Positions 8,152 to 17,154 of a stretch of DNA of 64,000 nt are shown piece by piece; the stretch's first letter is position 1; the number at the start of each line of letters is the position of its first letter. The translations under genes were made by a program, and so were the position numbers. The notes under the pieces are model-generated. The model ran no database searches. It saw only the letters and a list, made by a program, of their open reading frames with translations, and had not been told where the DNA came from. Origin of the DNA: JAPLDA01 sp043787975 (GTDB taxonomy: Bacteria; Bacteroidota; Bacteroidia; AKYH767-A; 2013-40CM-41-45); NCBI GenBank assembly GCA_043787975.1, contig JAYVUK010000071.1, positions 62,001 to 126,000 of the forward strand, given 5' to 3'.

Positions 8152-8194
8152 GAGTTCCGAGTTCAGAGAGAAATTGTCTCCGAACTCCGAACTC
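8152..8194. repeat. Hairpin of GAGTTCCG-type words upstream of thiL
   Basis: Two 18-base arms, 8152-8169 and 8177-8194, pair at 16 of 18 positions around a 7-base loop. Each arm is a near-duplicate of the word GAGTTCGGA. The same words form another hairpin at 52981-53030, 45 kb away. Confidence 0.7.
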
Positions 8195-8212
8195 ACGACT
8201 CACGACTGAACA

Positions 8213-8242
8213 TTGAATAACGACACCATTCATCTACCTTTG
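8213..8242 (+). promoter_or_regulatory. Promoter of thiL
   Basis: TTG at 8213-8215 is followed after 19 bases by TACCTTTG at 8235-8242, matching the Bacteroidota -33/-7 pattern. The first plausible ATG lies 21 bases further at 8264. This argues against using the in-frame TTG at 8213 as a start codon, since it would be the -33 box itself. Confidence 0.7.
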
Positions 8243-8263
8243 GCTCCTGAAAATTTTAGAAGC

Positions 8264-9316
8264 ATGTTTGAGAATAAAGAGAATCGTACGGAATTAAGTT
8301 CGCTTGGCGAGTTTGGCCTGATTGAACACATTTCAAAAGCAATTGAATTGAGAAATCCGGAATCTGTAAAAGGGATTGGAGATGACGCAGCGATCATTGA
8401 TTTTAAAAATAAAATGACTGTAGTGAGTGCTGATTTGCTTGCAGAAGGTGTCCACTTCGATCTCACGTTTCATCCCTTAAGACATTTGGGTTACAAAGCT
8501 GCGGTCGTAAATTTTTCTGACATCTATGCGATGAATGCAATTCCAAAACAAATTTTGGTCAGCATAGCACTGTCGAATCGTTTTTCTATTGAAGCCATTG
8601 ATGAACTGTATGAGGGATTACTTCTTGCCTGTGAAAAGTACAATGTAGATTTAGTCGGCGGTGACACTACTTCATCTGTTGCCGGATTAATTCTTTCAAT
8701 CACTGCAATCGGAACAGCGGATAGAGACCAGCTTGTTTATCGCAGCGGAGCGAAAGAACATGATTTGATTTGTGTGAGTGGGGATTTGGGTGGAGCGTAC
8801 ATGGGTTTGCAAGTGTTGGAGCGTGAGAAAAAAATATTTGTCGAGAACCCGAACATTCAACCTGACCTAGGTGGCAACGATTACATTCTCGAACGGCAAC
8901 TGAAACCGGAAGCGCGAAAAGAAATTATTGAAAAACTTGCTGAGTTAAAAGTGATACCGACCTCGATGATTGATATTTCTGACGGCCTCTCTTCTGAAAT
9001 ACTTCACATCTGTAAACAATCAGATGTTGGTGCAGAAATTTATGAAGATAAAATTCCGATCGATCCGCAAACGTATGATCGCGCCCGTGAATTCAACTTG
9101 GATGCAACCGTTTGCGCGTTGAGTGGGGGAGAAGATTATGAATTGCTTTTTACAATTCAGCAAAGTGATTATGAAAAAATACGCGATCACATGGACATTT
9201 CCATCATCGGTCATATCACGGAAAAAAATTCAGGAGTGAACTTGATTGATAAATCCGGAAATTCAGTGAAGATGAAAGCGCAGGGATGGGATGCGCTTTT
9301 GAGTCGGCAGGAGTAA
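8264..9316 (+). CDS. thiL: Thiamine-monophosphate kinase
   Basis: Phosphorylates thiamine monophosphate to the active coenzyme thiamine diphosphate. The protein of 350 residues begins MFENKENRTELSSLGEFGLI, the usual N-terminus in this phylum. The motifs are GIGDDAAII for metal/ATP binding, SADLLAEGVHFD, VNFSDIYAMNA, VGGDTTSS, and the C-terminal MIDISDGLSSE and LSGGEDYELLFT. A longer reading from TTG at 8213 would place the start in the promoter. It is monocistronic and convergent with the next gene, separated by a hairpin that probably terminates both. Confidence 0.95.
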   Translation: MFENKENRTELSSLGEFGLIEHISKAIELRNPESVKGIGDDAAIIDFKNKMTVVSADLLAEGVHFDLTFHPLRHLGYKAAVVNFSDIYAMNAIPKQILVSIALSNRFSIEAIDELYEGLLLACEKYNVDLVGGDTTSSVAGLILSITAIGTADRDQLVYRSGAKEHDLICVSGDLGGAYMGLQVLEREKKIFVENPNIQPDLGGNDYILERQLKPEARKEIIEKLAELKVIPTSMIDISDGLSSEILHICKQSDVGAEIYEDKIPIDPQTYDRAREFNLDATVCALSGGEDYELLFTIQQSDYEKIRDHMDISIIGHITEKNSGVNLIDKSGNSVKMKAQGWDALLSRQE

Positions 9317-9336
9317 GGAAGTGGCAGCGGCAATAA

Positions 9337-9369
9337 GCAGCAGCAGTTAGCACGGCTTACTGCTGCTGC
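9337..9369. terminator. Hairpin between convergent genes
   Basis: GCAGCAGCAGT at 9337-9347 pairs perfectly with ACTGCTGCTGC at 9359-9369 around an 11-base loop. It lies between the thiL stop and the stop of the convergent hypothetical gene, so a bidirectional terminator is likely. The right side continues as CCAACTGCTACT, a word shared with the pepP 3' end near 11715. Confidence 0.6.
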
Positions 9370-9375
9370 CAACTG

Positions 9376-10917
9376 CTACTTTTTACCGGCTGCTTTTTCC
9401 ACGATCTTTCGGAACGATTCATTTTCCACTTTACTTTTTGCCCAAGATATAAAATCAAAATATTCAAAAACATTTTTTTCAAAATTATCTTTCGAAAGAA
9501 TAACCAGCTCATCCTGAAATTTTTTATAAATTTTCTGATCGTCTTTTTTTGAAGCGAGCAATTGATTGGCAAACTCAAGAAAGACTGTTTCAAACTTGTA
9601 AATCCTTTTTCTGAAATTCAAATAGCGTTGCAATGATTTCACTGCGTAGGGAAGTAAGTCCTGGTTTTTCAGTTCGACATGAATGAGGATGTTAAAAATT
9701 TCGGCAAAGCAATGAATGTCCTGGCTTTCACTGATCGTATTGTCGTTCAGCAGACGATTGATCCATTTTAATGCAATGGAATATTTCTCCGCACCGAAAT
9801 ACAAGACGGCAATGTTGAAATAGAAGTATGCTTTGCGTAGCGGGCTCAGCTTCTCTTCGTAGCGCGAAAGTCCTGCATCAATTTTCGGCACCAGCTGAAT
9901 TCCCTTTTCAAACTCGCCGAGTGTGATATACAAGGTGATTTCGATGCTGTAAGCACTGGAAAATAATTTGATCTCCATGTCTTCATTCCCTTTTGTATCC
10001 AGCATTTCAGGAATGGCTTTCAGCTTTTTCATATTCTCCATCACCTCATCGTATTTTTTCAACTGGCTTCCGACATAAATTGTATTTGTCAAAAGAGAAA
10101 AATAAAGGTTGGGTTCTTCCTTGAAAAGTTCGGTGTTGGATTCGATGAGCGAACTGTTTTTTTTCAGATGCTGGTAACTTTTTTTGTAATCACCGGTTCC
10201 GAAATTGAATGCACTGTAGATGTGATGAAATAAATATTTAGTTTCCGTTGAAAGCGCTTTGCTTTCTTTTTGAAGCAACGTATTGTCGATAATCTTTTTG
10301 AATTTTTTGAGTTCTTCATGGTTACGCACTTTTCCTTTTTTGTTCAGCAATACAAATAACCTGCTTTTAATATTCCAATAATCATTGAAGTTTTTAATTC
10401 GTTCGGCGATGCGTGCGTCTTCTGCTAACAAGTTGTTTAAATACTCTTCATCATGCCCGGAATAGTTGTCTTTCTCAATCAGTTTTTTTTCCCACTGAAA
10501 AATTTCGAGCAACACGAAATGCTTTTCATGTTTTGTCGCGAGCCGTTTTGCATTGTCAAGCATACGTTTGCATTGATCGTATAAACTTTTCTTGTAAAGA
10601 ATTTCGGCGAAATGCAATTGCCGTTTTAGTTGCGCATCAATGGAACTGTTTGCGTGAAATGCATCGAGACTTCTTAGAATGGTATCAAACAACCTAGCTT
10701 TCGCAATCGCAAATTTTTTGATGAACGGTTCTTTGTGTAATTTTTTCAGAACGTTTTCTTCTGAGTATTCATCTTGTCCATCCATGACTTCAAACAACTT
10801 CAGGTAATTATTTTTTTCGCTGGAATGCCGCGATGCATAGATCTTGAAATATCTTTTTTCAGGTTTGTTCATCGACCGGATTAACCGGTGCAGGTTGTCA
10901 GATGGTTTCTTAGACAT
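9376..10917 (-). CDS. Conserved hypothetical protein, helical repeat-like
   Basis: A 513-residue soluble protein of a type I have seen only in Bacteroidota, of unknown function. It begins SDNLHRLIRSMNKPEKRYFKIYASRH and is rich in Lys, Leu and aromatic residues in helix-pair patterns that resemble degenerate tetratricopeptide repeats throughout, for instance LLEIFQWEKKLIEKDNYSG and AYFYFNIAVLYFGAEKYSIALKW. No catalytic motif, signal peptide or membrane segment is visible. It is probably a scaffold or protein-interaction factor. It is transcribed alone, convergent with thiL, with a 293-base gap upstream. Confidence 0.7.
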   Translation of the reverse strand: MSKKPSDNLHRLIRSMNKPEKRYFKIYASRHSSEKNNYLKLFEVMDGQDEYSEENVLKKLHKEPFIKKFAIAKARLFDTILRSLDAFHANSSIDAQLKRQLHFAEILYKKSLYDQCKRMLDNAKRLATKHEKHFVLLEIFQWEKKLIEKDNYSGHDEEYLNNLLAEDARIAERIKNFNDYWNIKSRLFVLLNKKGKVRNHEELKKFKKIIDNTLLQKESKALSTETKYLFHHIYSAFNFGTGDYKKSYQHLKKNSSLIESNTELFKEEPNLYFSLLTNTIYVGSQLKKYDEVMENMKKLKAIPEMLDTKGNEDMEIKLFSSAYSIEITLYITLGEFEKGIQLVPKIDAGLSRYEEKLSPLRKAYFYFNIAVLYFGAEKYSIALKWINRLLNDNTISESQDIHCFAEIFNILIHVELKNQDLLPYAVKSLQRYLNFRKRIYKFETVFLEFANQLLASKKDDQKIYKKFQDELVILSKDNFEKNVFEYFDFISWAKSKVENESFRKIVEKAAGKK

Positions 10918-11210
10918 GTATAGTTATGACAAAAGTTGACTGGAATAGGGCTGATCTGACTATTGAAGCATGTTGTTTCGCAAATCAGAGGTTCTGTTAA
11001 ATGTGATTGTAGTAATTAGCAATGACAGTATACCATTCAAACGAATTGACGGCATTGAATGCTTCCTAAAAGTAAAACCTTTTTGAATAGGAAAGATAGG
11101 AAAATTAAATTAACCAGCCTTAAAATTGACGCGTTAGAGATGTAACTTATGGCAATAATATTTGGTTATATAGGGAAAATTTTGCCGTGAAAAAATTTAT
11201 CAAAGAATAA
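10918..11210. other. Intergenic gap with no gene seen
   Basis: Almost 300 bases between two minus-strand genes. I find no convincing short gene, tRNA or strong hairpin. It should hold the promoter of the hypothetical gene, but I see no clear TAnnTTTG box on the minus strand. Confidence 0.5.
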
Positions 11211-11702
11211 TTACTCCCTACAGAAGGCAATGTAATCAGTGGGGAAAAGTTTCGTAAAACCAAGTTGCCGAAACATCGTGATCAGTTGCCCGCGATGATA
11301 TGTTCCGTGATTCACTACATGCTGAATAATATCAGACACGTTATTTTTAAACCCCTCTCCGGCAATATTTTTATAGGTGAGCGGAGTTTCCAGGAAAGAT
11401 TCATTGCTCGATCCGACAAAATCAATCAGTTCCTGAGAAGTTTCCATTACTCCTTTTACCAGGTCATCAGTTGTTCCGTTAAAACTTTTTGATGGAATGG
11501 AAATCGATGAAGCGCCTGCTAATCTTTGAAGCCAGATCGATTGCGCATCCCAAACATGAATCAATGTTTTTTGTACAGATGGAAAACTACTTGTGATTTC
11601 CTGATTCAGTTGTTCTTGGCTGAGATTGTTTTTCAAAAAATCACAAACCTTTTTATTCGCCCAGAGATTGTAGCGTGCGTCCTGAATCAATAAGTTTCTC
11701 AT
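11211..11702 (-). CDS. DinB family protein
   Basis: A 163-residue four-helix DinB/YfiT-like metal-binding protein. The likely metal ligands are His49 in KTLIHVWDAQ and His132 and His136 in HVVNHGTYHRGQL. Family members include thiol transferases and damage-inducible proteins; the substrate here is unknown. The ATG follows the pepP stop after three bases, so the two are co-transcribed. I see no signal peptide. Confidence in the family is high and in any specific activity low. Confidence 0.85.
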   Translation of the reverse strand: MRNLLIQDARYNLWANKKVCDFLKNNLSQEQLNQEITSSFPSVQKTLIHVWDAQSIWLQRLAGASSISIPSKSFNGTTDDLVKGVMETSQELIDFVGSSNESFLETPLTYKNIAGEGFKNNVSDIIQHVVNHGTYHRGQLITMFRQLGFTKLFPTDYIAFCRE

Positions 11703-11705
11703 GTT

Positions 11706-13028
11706 TTACTTCACACTGCTGCTGCCTACTGCTACTCTCTTTCCCGCCATCAACTCCTCAATCTCATCCACTTCAACAGGAATTTTTGCCATGAGGTCAA
11801 TAGGACCTTTCTCTGTTAGCAAAATATCATTTTCGATCCGGATGCCGAGATTTTCTTCCGGGATATAAATGCCGGGCTCGCATGTGAAAACCATTCCGGC
11901 TTGCATCGGTATGTAACGGTTGCCAACATCATGTACATCCAGCCCGAGAAAATGTGAAGTACCGTGCATGAAATATTTTTTATAAAGCGGTTGTTTTGGA
12001 TCTTGTTTTTTTACTTCATCAGCATTCAACAATCCCAACACAATTAATTCCTGTTCCATTACGCGTCCGACTTCCTCGTGATATTTTGGAATTGTATTTC
12101 CAACTACGAGCATTTTTGTTGCAGCGCGCATCACGCGAAGTACAGCATTGTAAACATCTTTCTGACGTTTGGTGAATTTTCCGTTCACTGGAATCGAACG
12201 CGTTAAGTCTGCAGCATAGTTTGCATATTCTGCACCGAAGTCGAGCAGGATCACATCTCCGTCCTTACACGGACGTACATTTTCTGTGTAATGTAAAATA
12301 CAAGCGCTGGCTCCGCTGGCAATGATCGGGTTGTATGCGTGACCGTTGGCACGGTTACGAATGAATTCGTGTGTGATCTCCGCTTCAATTTCATATTCCA
12401 TCACGCCTGGTTTTGTGAAGTTCAGAACTCTTCGAAACGCTTTGTCGGTGATGTCGCAAGCCGTTTGCATCAGATCAATTTCCGTTTGTGATTTGATTGC
12501 ACGCAATTTCGACATCAGCGGACCTGAACGTTCGTACTGATGATTCGGATATTTATTTTTTAAGTCTTGTGCAAAACGCAATTCGCGGTAAGGGACTTCC
12601 GTTACGAAGCGATCGTTTTCATTCAGGTTGACAAATACACTTTGAGAGTGATGCATCATAACAGGTAACATTGCCTGGAAATCATCCGCCCAATATACAT
12701 GTTGAATGCCTGATGCTTCGCGTGCTTCTTCCTTGGTATATTTATGTCCTTCCCAAACGGCAATATGCTCATTTGTTTTTCTGACAAACAATGCTTCCCT
12801 GTATTCAGGTAACGGATGATTTGGAGCAAGAACTAAAATGGTTTGCTCCTGGTCAATTCCTGTAAGCCAGAATAAATCAGACTGTTGTCTGAATAAAAAA
12901 TTTCCATCACCATTACGCGGCATTTCATCGTTACTGTTGAAGATGGCAATGGAATCCTGTTTCAGGTGAGCAGTGAATTTTTTCCTGTTCTCTATAAATA
13001 ATTTTTTGTCGATGGCAGTGTATTTCAT
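11706..13028 (-). CDS. pepP: Xaa-Pro aminopeptidase (M24B)
   Basis: Dimetal peptidase that removes an N-terminal residue preceding proline. The protein has 440 residues, with an aminopeptidase-P N-terminal domain (about 1-150) and a C-terminal pita-bread domain. Metal ligands are visible in LLDFGAEYANYAADLTRS (two Asp), GTSHFLGLDVHD (His), CEPGIYI (Glu) and RIENDILLTEKG (Glu). The last residues (AVGSSSVK) are encoded by a GCAGCAGTAGGCAGC-type intergenic word, so the natural C-terminus appears overwritten by a repeat. It lies upstream of the DinB gene in one operon. Confidence 0.93.
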   Translation of the reverse strand: MKYTAIDKKLFIENRKKFTAHLKQDSIAIFNSNDEMPRNGDGNFLFRQQSDLFWLTGIDQEQTILVLAPNHPLPEYREALFVRKTNEHIAVWEGHKYTKEEAREASGIQHVYWADDFQAMLPVMMHHSQSVFVNLNENDRFVTEVPYRELRFAQDLKNKYPNHQYERSGPLMSKLRAIKSQTEIDLMQTACDITDKAFRRVLNFTKPGVMEYEIEAEITHEFIRNRANGHAYNPIIASGASACILHYTENVRPCKDGDVILLDFGAEYANYAADLTRSIPVNGKFTKRQKDVYNAVLRVMRAATKMLVVGNTIPKYHEEVGRVMEQELIVLGLLNADEVKKQDPKQPLYKKYFMHGTSHFLGLDVHDVGNRYIPMQAGMVFTCEPGIYIPEENLGIRIENDILLTEKGPIDLMAKIPVEVDEIEELMAGKRVAVGSSSVK

Positions 13029-13090
13029 AAGGCTATTATTAATCCTGTAAAAGTAAAAATTTATTGATCAACTAAGAACTAAATCCGGGG

Positions 13091-13243
13091 TAGTGGGTCA
13101 GGTTGTATTATTGAGATTCCTCGCTTCGCTCGGAATGACAACACAAACCTGTTATGCTATGGCGGGCTTAAGCCCGCCTACTACCCAGCAAAGCAATTTG
13201 TCCTTCCGAGCGAAGCGAGGAATCTTTTTCAAATTGACCACGA
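13091..13243. repeat. TAGTGTCTC palindromic element, copy 2
   Basis: The imperfect ends TAGTGGGTCAGGTTG and CAAATTGACCACGA enclose the same interior as copy 3. The left inner arm at 13115-13140 and the right inner arm at 13204-13224 are inverted, with GGCGGGCTTAAGCCCGCC, a perfect palindrome, at 13161-13178 between them. An 8-base direct repeat, AAATCCGG, flanks the element at 13081-13088 and 13246-13253 and could be a target duplication. It occupies most of the 231-base gap upstream of pepP. Confidence 0.7.
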
Positions 13244-13259
13244 TCAAATCCGGAACCAG

Positions 13260-13895
13260 TTACCTGTAATTTGAATTCATGATGCATTTTGGAATATTCC
13301 ACTGATGACGGTATTTTTCCGGATCAATTCGTTTGCCGACACAATCAAGCGGTTCGTTCTTTCCGTTTTTGTAAATGACTTTCATTTTTCCCGAACGAAT
13401 TGAATCGCACACGGCTGTTTGTAATTCATGAATCGAACTTTTTTTATTCGCCCTTCCGATTTCAATCCCGATTCTATTGTTGAATAAGTCCATTGCTCCG
13501 CTTGCGGAATCAGGAAGAGCGCCCTCTTCCAGCCTGTGTTTTTTAAAATCAAGATAGTTCCCTTTCTCATGCGCATTTCCAAGCCATCGCCCTTTACGCC
13601 AGCAAATGTTTCTGGCGAGCAAAGCCATCCAGTATGAATGACGGAAAGCATCGACTTGTCCGCCGTTTTCATCACCATCAAGCAGTCCGCCTGAGGCGGA
13701 TTCTTTTGCTGCACTTCTTGCGTCTTCTGTTAATCGAAATGTTTTCTTCGCGATGAACGGATGAAAAAATACCCACCACTTTTCAGGTCGGGACAACCGG
13801 TGAAACTCCTTCCTGTAATTTGATTGTGCAGTTGCCTGTTGAAAGGAAAACAGAAAATAAAGAGTAATACTCAAATAAAGTATGCGGTATTTCAC
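13260..13895 (-). CDS. Exported DUF6973 domain protein
   Basis: A protein of about 211 residues with an N-terminal signal peptide (KYRILYLSITLYFLFSF then QQATAQ) and a DUF6973-type domain. The conserved part is QVDAFRHSYWMALLARNICW followed by GNAHEKGN and MDLFNNRIGIEIGR. The pattern of histidine and asparagine residues suggests an enzyme-like fold, but the function is unknown. The GTG at 13895 places the start right before the signal peptide; a TTG at 13919 would add eight polar residues. It diverges from the methyltransferase gene at 14015 and is likely periplasmic. Confidence 0.75.
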   Translation of the reverse strand: MKYRILYLSITLYFLFSFQQATAQSNYRKEFHRLSRPEKWWVFFHPFIAKKTFRLTEDARSAAKESASGGLLDGDENGGQVDAFRHSYWMALLARNICWRKGRWLGNAHEKGNYLDFKKHRLEEGALPDSASGAMDLFNNRIGIEIGRANKKSSIHELQTAVCDSIRSGKMKVIYKNGKNEPLDCVGKRIDPEKYRHQWNIPKCIMNSNYR

Positions 13896-14014
13896 GCTCG
13901 TGTTGATTTCGCCATTCAACTAAGGTCTGATTATTTTTCCCGTTCAGAAAGAAATTTTTGTGTATCCGTTTTATTTGTGCTTTATTCGGCACTTAGACGT
14001 TCAACGCATTATTC

Positions 14015-14689
14015 GTGAGAAAAGATTTTCAAAAAGGAATTCTGAAAAAAGTCCTGAATAAATTTTATAAACCGGCTGTCAAAAGGTATTTGAGCAAGGA
14101 GAGAAATTATGTGTATGATGGTTTGAAAATAAAAATTCTAGCGGGAGTTTTTCATCCGGGATTTTTTTTCAGCACAAAAATTTTACTTCATTGTATGGAG
14201 GGTTTGGATCTGAAAAATAAAACTGTTTTGGAATTGGGTGCAGGAAGCGGATTGATTTCTTTGGTGGCAGCAAAGAAAGGAGCAATTGTTACAGCAACTG
14301 ACATCAGCAAAAAAGCACTTCAGAATATTGACCACAATAAAGAGATTAATCAACTGAAGGTTGAAATAATTGGTTCCGATCTGTTTCAACACATTTCCAA
14401 AAGAGTTTTTGATTTGATTGTGATCAATCCTCCTTATTACAAAGGAAAAATTTTGAATGAGGATGATCATGCATGGTATGCAGGAGAAGGGTTTGAATAC
14501 TTTCAAAAATTATTTCAGCAGTTGCCTTCTTATGTAAACGAAAGGACAAAAACAATGATGGTTCTTTCTGACGATTGCGACATCACACGAATAGAATCCA
14601 TCGCAGCGCAATATCATTTTAAATTTCATCTGATGTACTCAAAGAAAATATTCCTGGAAACAAATTTTGTATTTGAGATAAAAAAATAA
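14015..14689 (+). CDS. Class I methyltransferase with NPPY motif
   Basis: A 224-residue S-adenosylmethionine-dependent methyltransferase of the small-domain (PrmC/RsmC-like) type. The SAM-binding motif I is VLELGAGSGLISL, the acidic motif II is VTATDIS, and the catalytic motif is VINPPYYKG, typical of enzymes that methylate amide or exocyclic nitrogens in proteins, rRNA or tRNA. The specific substrate cannot be told from sequence. Translation starts at GTG 14015. The next gene begins 30 bases later with its own promoter-like box, so the two may be separately regulated. Confidence 0.85.
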   Translation: MRKDFQKGILKKVLNKFYKPAVKRYLSKERNYVYDGLKIKILAGVFHPGFFFSTKILLHCMEGLDLKNKTVLELGAGSGLISLVAAKKGAIVTATDISKKALQNIDHNKEINQLKVEIIGSDLFQHISKRVFDLIVINPPYYKGKILNEDDHAWYAGEGFEYFQKLFQQLPSYVNERTKTMMVLSDDCDITRIESIAAQYHFKFHLMYSKKIFLETNFVFEIKK

Positions 14690-14704
14690 TCACTTTAATT
14701 CATT

Positions 14705-14712
14705 TACCTTTG
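14705..14712 (+). promoter_or_regulatory. Promoter -7 box before the nucleotidyltransferase gene
   Basis: TACCTTTG matches the TAnnTTTG box. It ends only seven bases before the ATG at 14720, so either the transcript is almost leaderless or translation starts at the later ATG at 14756. Confidence 0.5.
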
Positions 14713-14719
14713 AAAAGCT

Positions 14720-15679
14720 ATGCCCGAAGCCGTTCCGCAGTTATCACCTGAAAAAATGCCCGGACTGAATCCACTGTCGAAGAACATACTTCGTGTCTTG
14801 TTGTATTTCGATATGTTCAAGCATCCGTTGAAGGCAGAAGAAATATTTCATTGTTGTACGGAACAGCCAAATTCACTGTTGATGGTTGAACATGAATTGG
14901 GTTTATTGATGTCGTGCCATCTTATCATGAAAAAAAATGGATATTTTTTTCTTGAAGACAATCAAAGTTTTGTGGAGCGAAGAATTGTGGGAGAGGCGAA
15001 AGCAAAAAAAACATGGATGATAGCGTTACGGTTTTCAAAACTCATTTCACGTTTTCCATTTGTCAGGGGAGTTTACATCAGCGGTTCACTTTCCAAAGGA
15101 TACATGGATAAAGATGGTGACATTGATTATTTCATCGTTACAAAGCCCAGAAGATTATGGCTTTCGCGGTCATTGCTCATTTTTTTCAAGAAGATATTTT
15201 TGCTGAATTCCCGGAAATATTTCTGCCTGAATTATTTTATTGACGAAGATACCTTGCGAATTCCTGACAAGAATTATTTTACAGCCACTGAATTGGTATT
15301 CCTGTTGCCGACGTATAACCATGAACTCTATCTTGAATTGATGCGCCGGAATTCGTGGGTGAAAAGATATTACCCGGATTTCCCTTTGCGCGGAAATTAC
15401 CGGGTGGTTCCGGCAAAAAGATATTTTACAAAGAATATATTTGAAGCAATTTTTAAAGGAGCGATTGGCGAAAAGCTTGACGTTTTCTTTTTCAGGATCA
15501 CCATCCATCACTGGAAACGAAAGTTCACGCATTTTGATGAAAAAACTTTTGATCTGAGATTACGATCAAAAAAAAATGTTTCCAAGCACCATCCCCGGGG
15601 TTTCCAGGAAAAAATTCTGAAGCAATGGGAAGAAAAGATAGATCTTTTTGAAATGCAACATGGAGTTGAGATACGATGA
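14720..15679 (+). CDS. Nucleotidyltransferase-fold protein
   Basis: A 319-residue protein with a nucleotidyltransferase-like centre: FVRGVYISGSLSKGYMDKDGDIDYFIV, where GS, then the Asp-x-Asp pair, are the expected metal and nucleotide ligands. The N-terminal 100 residues look like a winged-helix region (LRVLLYFDMFKHPLKAEEIF). The C-terminal half is basic and aromatic-rich. The target is unknown. Its stop overlaps the ATG of the radical SAM gene, so the two are translationally coupled, and a methyltransferase follows in the same way. The start could also be the ATG at 14756, given the close promoter. Confidence 0.75.
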   Translation: MPEAVPQLSPEKMPGLNPLSKNILRVLLYFDMFKHPLKAEEIFHCCTEQPNSLLMVEHELGLLMSCHLIMKKNGYFFLEDNQSFVERRIVGEAKAKKTWMIALRFSKLISRFPFVRGVYISGSLSKGYMDKDGDIDYFIVTKPRRLWLSRSLLIFFKKIFLLNSRKYFCLNYFIDEDTLRIPDKNYFTATELVFLLPTYNHELYLELMRRNSWVKRYYPDFPLRGNYRVVPAKRYFTKNIFEAIFKGAIGEKLDVFFFRITIHHWKRKFTHFDEKTFDLRLRSKKNVSKHHPRGFQEKILKQWEEKIDLFEMQHGVEIR

Positions 15680-17154
15680 AGAAGAGAATTTTATTTACGC
15701 ACTCTTATTTTCTCCGCTTTGATCCGAAGCAATGGAAGCTGCAACAACCGTATCCTCCGCTTGCAACCATGTATGCTGCTGCTGTGATGCGCGAAACAGG
15801 ATTTGACGTTTCATTGTTTGATACCATGTTTGCCGAATCACCGGAGGAAATCAAATCGCATCTCAAAAACTTTTCACCGGATTATGTCGTGCTATACGAT
15901 GATGGTTTTAATTACCTCACGAAAATGTGTCTTACCAACATGCGTGAAGCTGCTTTTAAAATGTCGGACTTCGCGCGTGAAGCAGGATGCAAGGTAATTG
16001 TCTGCAGCAGTGATGCAACCGATCATGCGGAAATGTATCTCAGTCATGGATCTGATTTTGTGATTCAGGGCGAAGGAGAACTCACATTGAAAGAATTAAT
16101 TGGAACCATCGAAAAAGTAGAAGGTAATTTTGCAAGTATCAGCGGACTTGTTTTTTATAAAGATGAAAAACTAATAGTCACGAAGAAAAGAGAAGTACTT
16201 CGCGACCTTGATTCATTGCCGGTGCCTGCCTGGGATTTAATTAATATGAGCGAGTATAAATCGCGTTGGAAAAAAAGTCACGGCTACTTTTCACTCAACA
16301 TGAGCACAACACGTGGTTGCCCTTTTCATTGCAACTGGTGTGCGAAACCGATCTATGGAAATCGTTACAATGTGCATAGTCCACAACATGTGGTTGATGA
16401 ATTAAAGATGTTGATGCATCAATTCGGTGCTGAACATTTTTGGATGACAGACGATATTTTCGGATTGAAGCCCAATTGGATCAATGAGTTTGCAGGGATC
16501 GCTGAAAGAGAAAAGATTAAATTCAGGTTTAAAATTCAATCGCGAGTCGATTTGCTTTTACAGGAAAATAATATTGCTGCTCTTGCTCGCTCCGGTTGCG
16601 AAACGGTTTGGGTGGGCGCTGAAAGCGGATCACAAAAAATCCTGGATGCGATGGATAAAGGAACCAAGGTTGAACAAATTTATGAAGCGACCAGGTTGTT
16701 GAAGAAATATAAAATTAAAGCAGCGTTCTTTCTTCAGTTCGGTTATCCCGGGGAAACCCGGGAAGATATTGAAGCAACTACAAAAATGGTCATGGACTTA
16801 ATGCCCGATGATATAGGGGTAAGTGTTTCATATCCGTTGCCCGGGACAAAATTTTATGAGACCGTAAAAAGTGAATTGAAAGTAAAGGCCAACTGGAAGG
16901 ATTCTGATGAATTGGCGTTGATGTTCTGCAATACGTATCCGTCACCGTTTTATAAGGAGCTGCAGCGCTATATTCACAAACGATACAGAGCCAAGCAAGG
17001 AGTGAATGAATTGAAAAATTTATTTTCAACTCCGGTAAAAATTTCTTCACAAAAATTGAGAAGGATTGCCGGCATCCCGTTTTATTTTACCGGATCGTTA
17101 TTGCGGAAAGCCCGTTTGACAAAATTTGAAAACAAGTTGAATCTTTCTGAATGA
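15676..17154 (+). CDS. B12-binding radical SAM protein
   Basis: A 492-residue enzyme with an N-terminal cobalamin-binding-like domain (about 1-160: PLATMYAAAVMRETGFDVSLFDTM, then GSDFVIQGEGELTL) and a radical SAM domain. The 4Fe-4S motif is TTRGCPFHCNWCAKPIYG, with three cysteines in CX3CX2C spacing. WMTDDIFGL and ETVWVGAESGSQKILDAMDKG follow as in the BchE/methyltransferase class. Such enzymes methylate or rearrange unactivated carbon in lipids, antibiotics or cofactors; the substrate here is unknown. Overlaps of four bases at both ends tie it to the nucleotidyltransferase and methyltransferase genes. Confidence 0.9.
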   Translation: MKKRILFTHSYFLRFDPKQWKLQQPYPPLATMYAAAVMRETGFDVSLFDTMFAESPEEIKSHLKNFSPDYVVLYDDGFNYLTKMCLTNMREAAFKMSDFAREAGCKVIVCSSDATDHAEMYLSHGSDFVIQGEGELTLKELIGTIEKVEGNFASISGLVFYKDEKLIVTKKREVLRDLDSLPVPAWDLINMSEYKSRWKKSHGYFSLNMSTTRGCPFHCNWCAKPIYGNRYNVHSPQHVVDELKMLMHQFGAEHFWMTDDIFGLKPNWINEFAGIAEREKIKFRFKIQSRVDLLLQENNIAALARSGCETVWVGAESGSQKILDAMDKGTKVEQIYEATRLLKKYKIKAAFFLQFGYPGETREDIEATTKMVMDLMPDDIGVSVSYPLPGTKFYETVKSELKVKANWKDSDELALMFCNTYPSPFYKELQRYIHKRYRAKQGVNELKNLFSTPVKISSQKLRRIAGIPFYFTGSLLRKARLTKFENKLNLSE

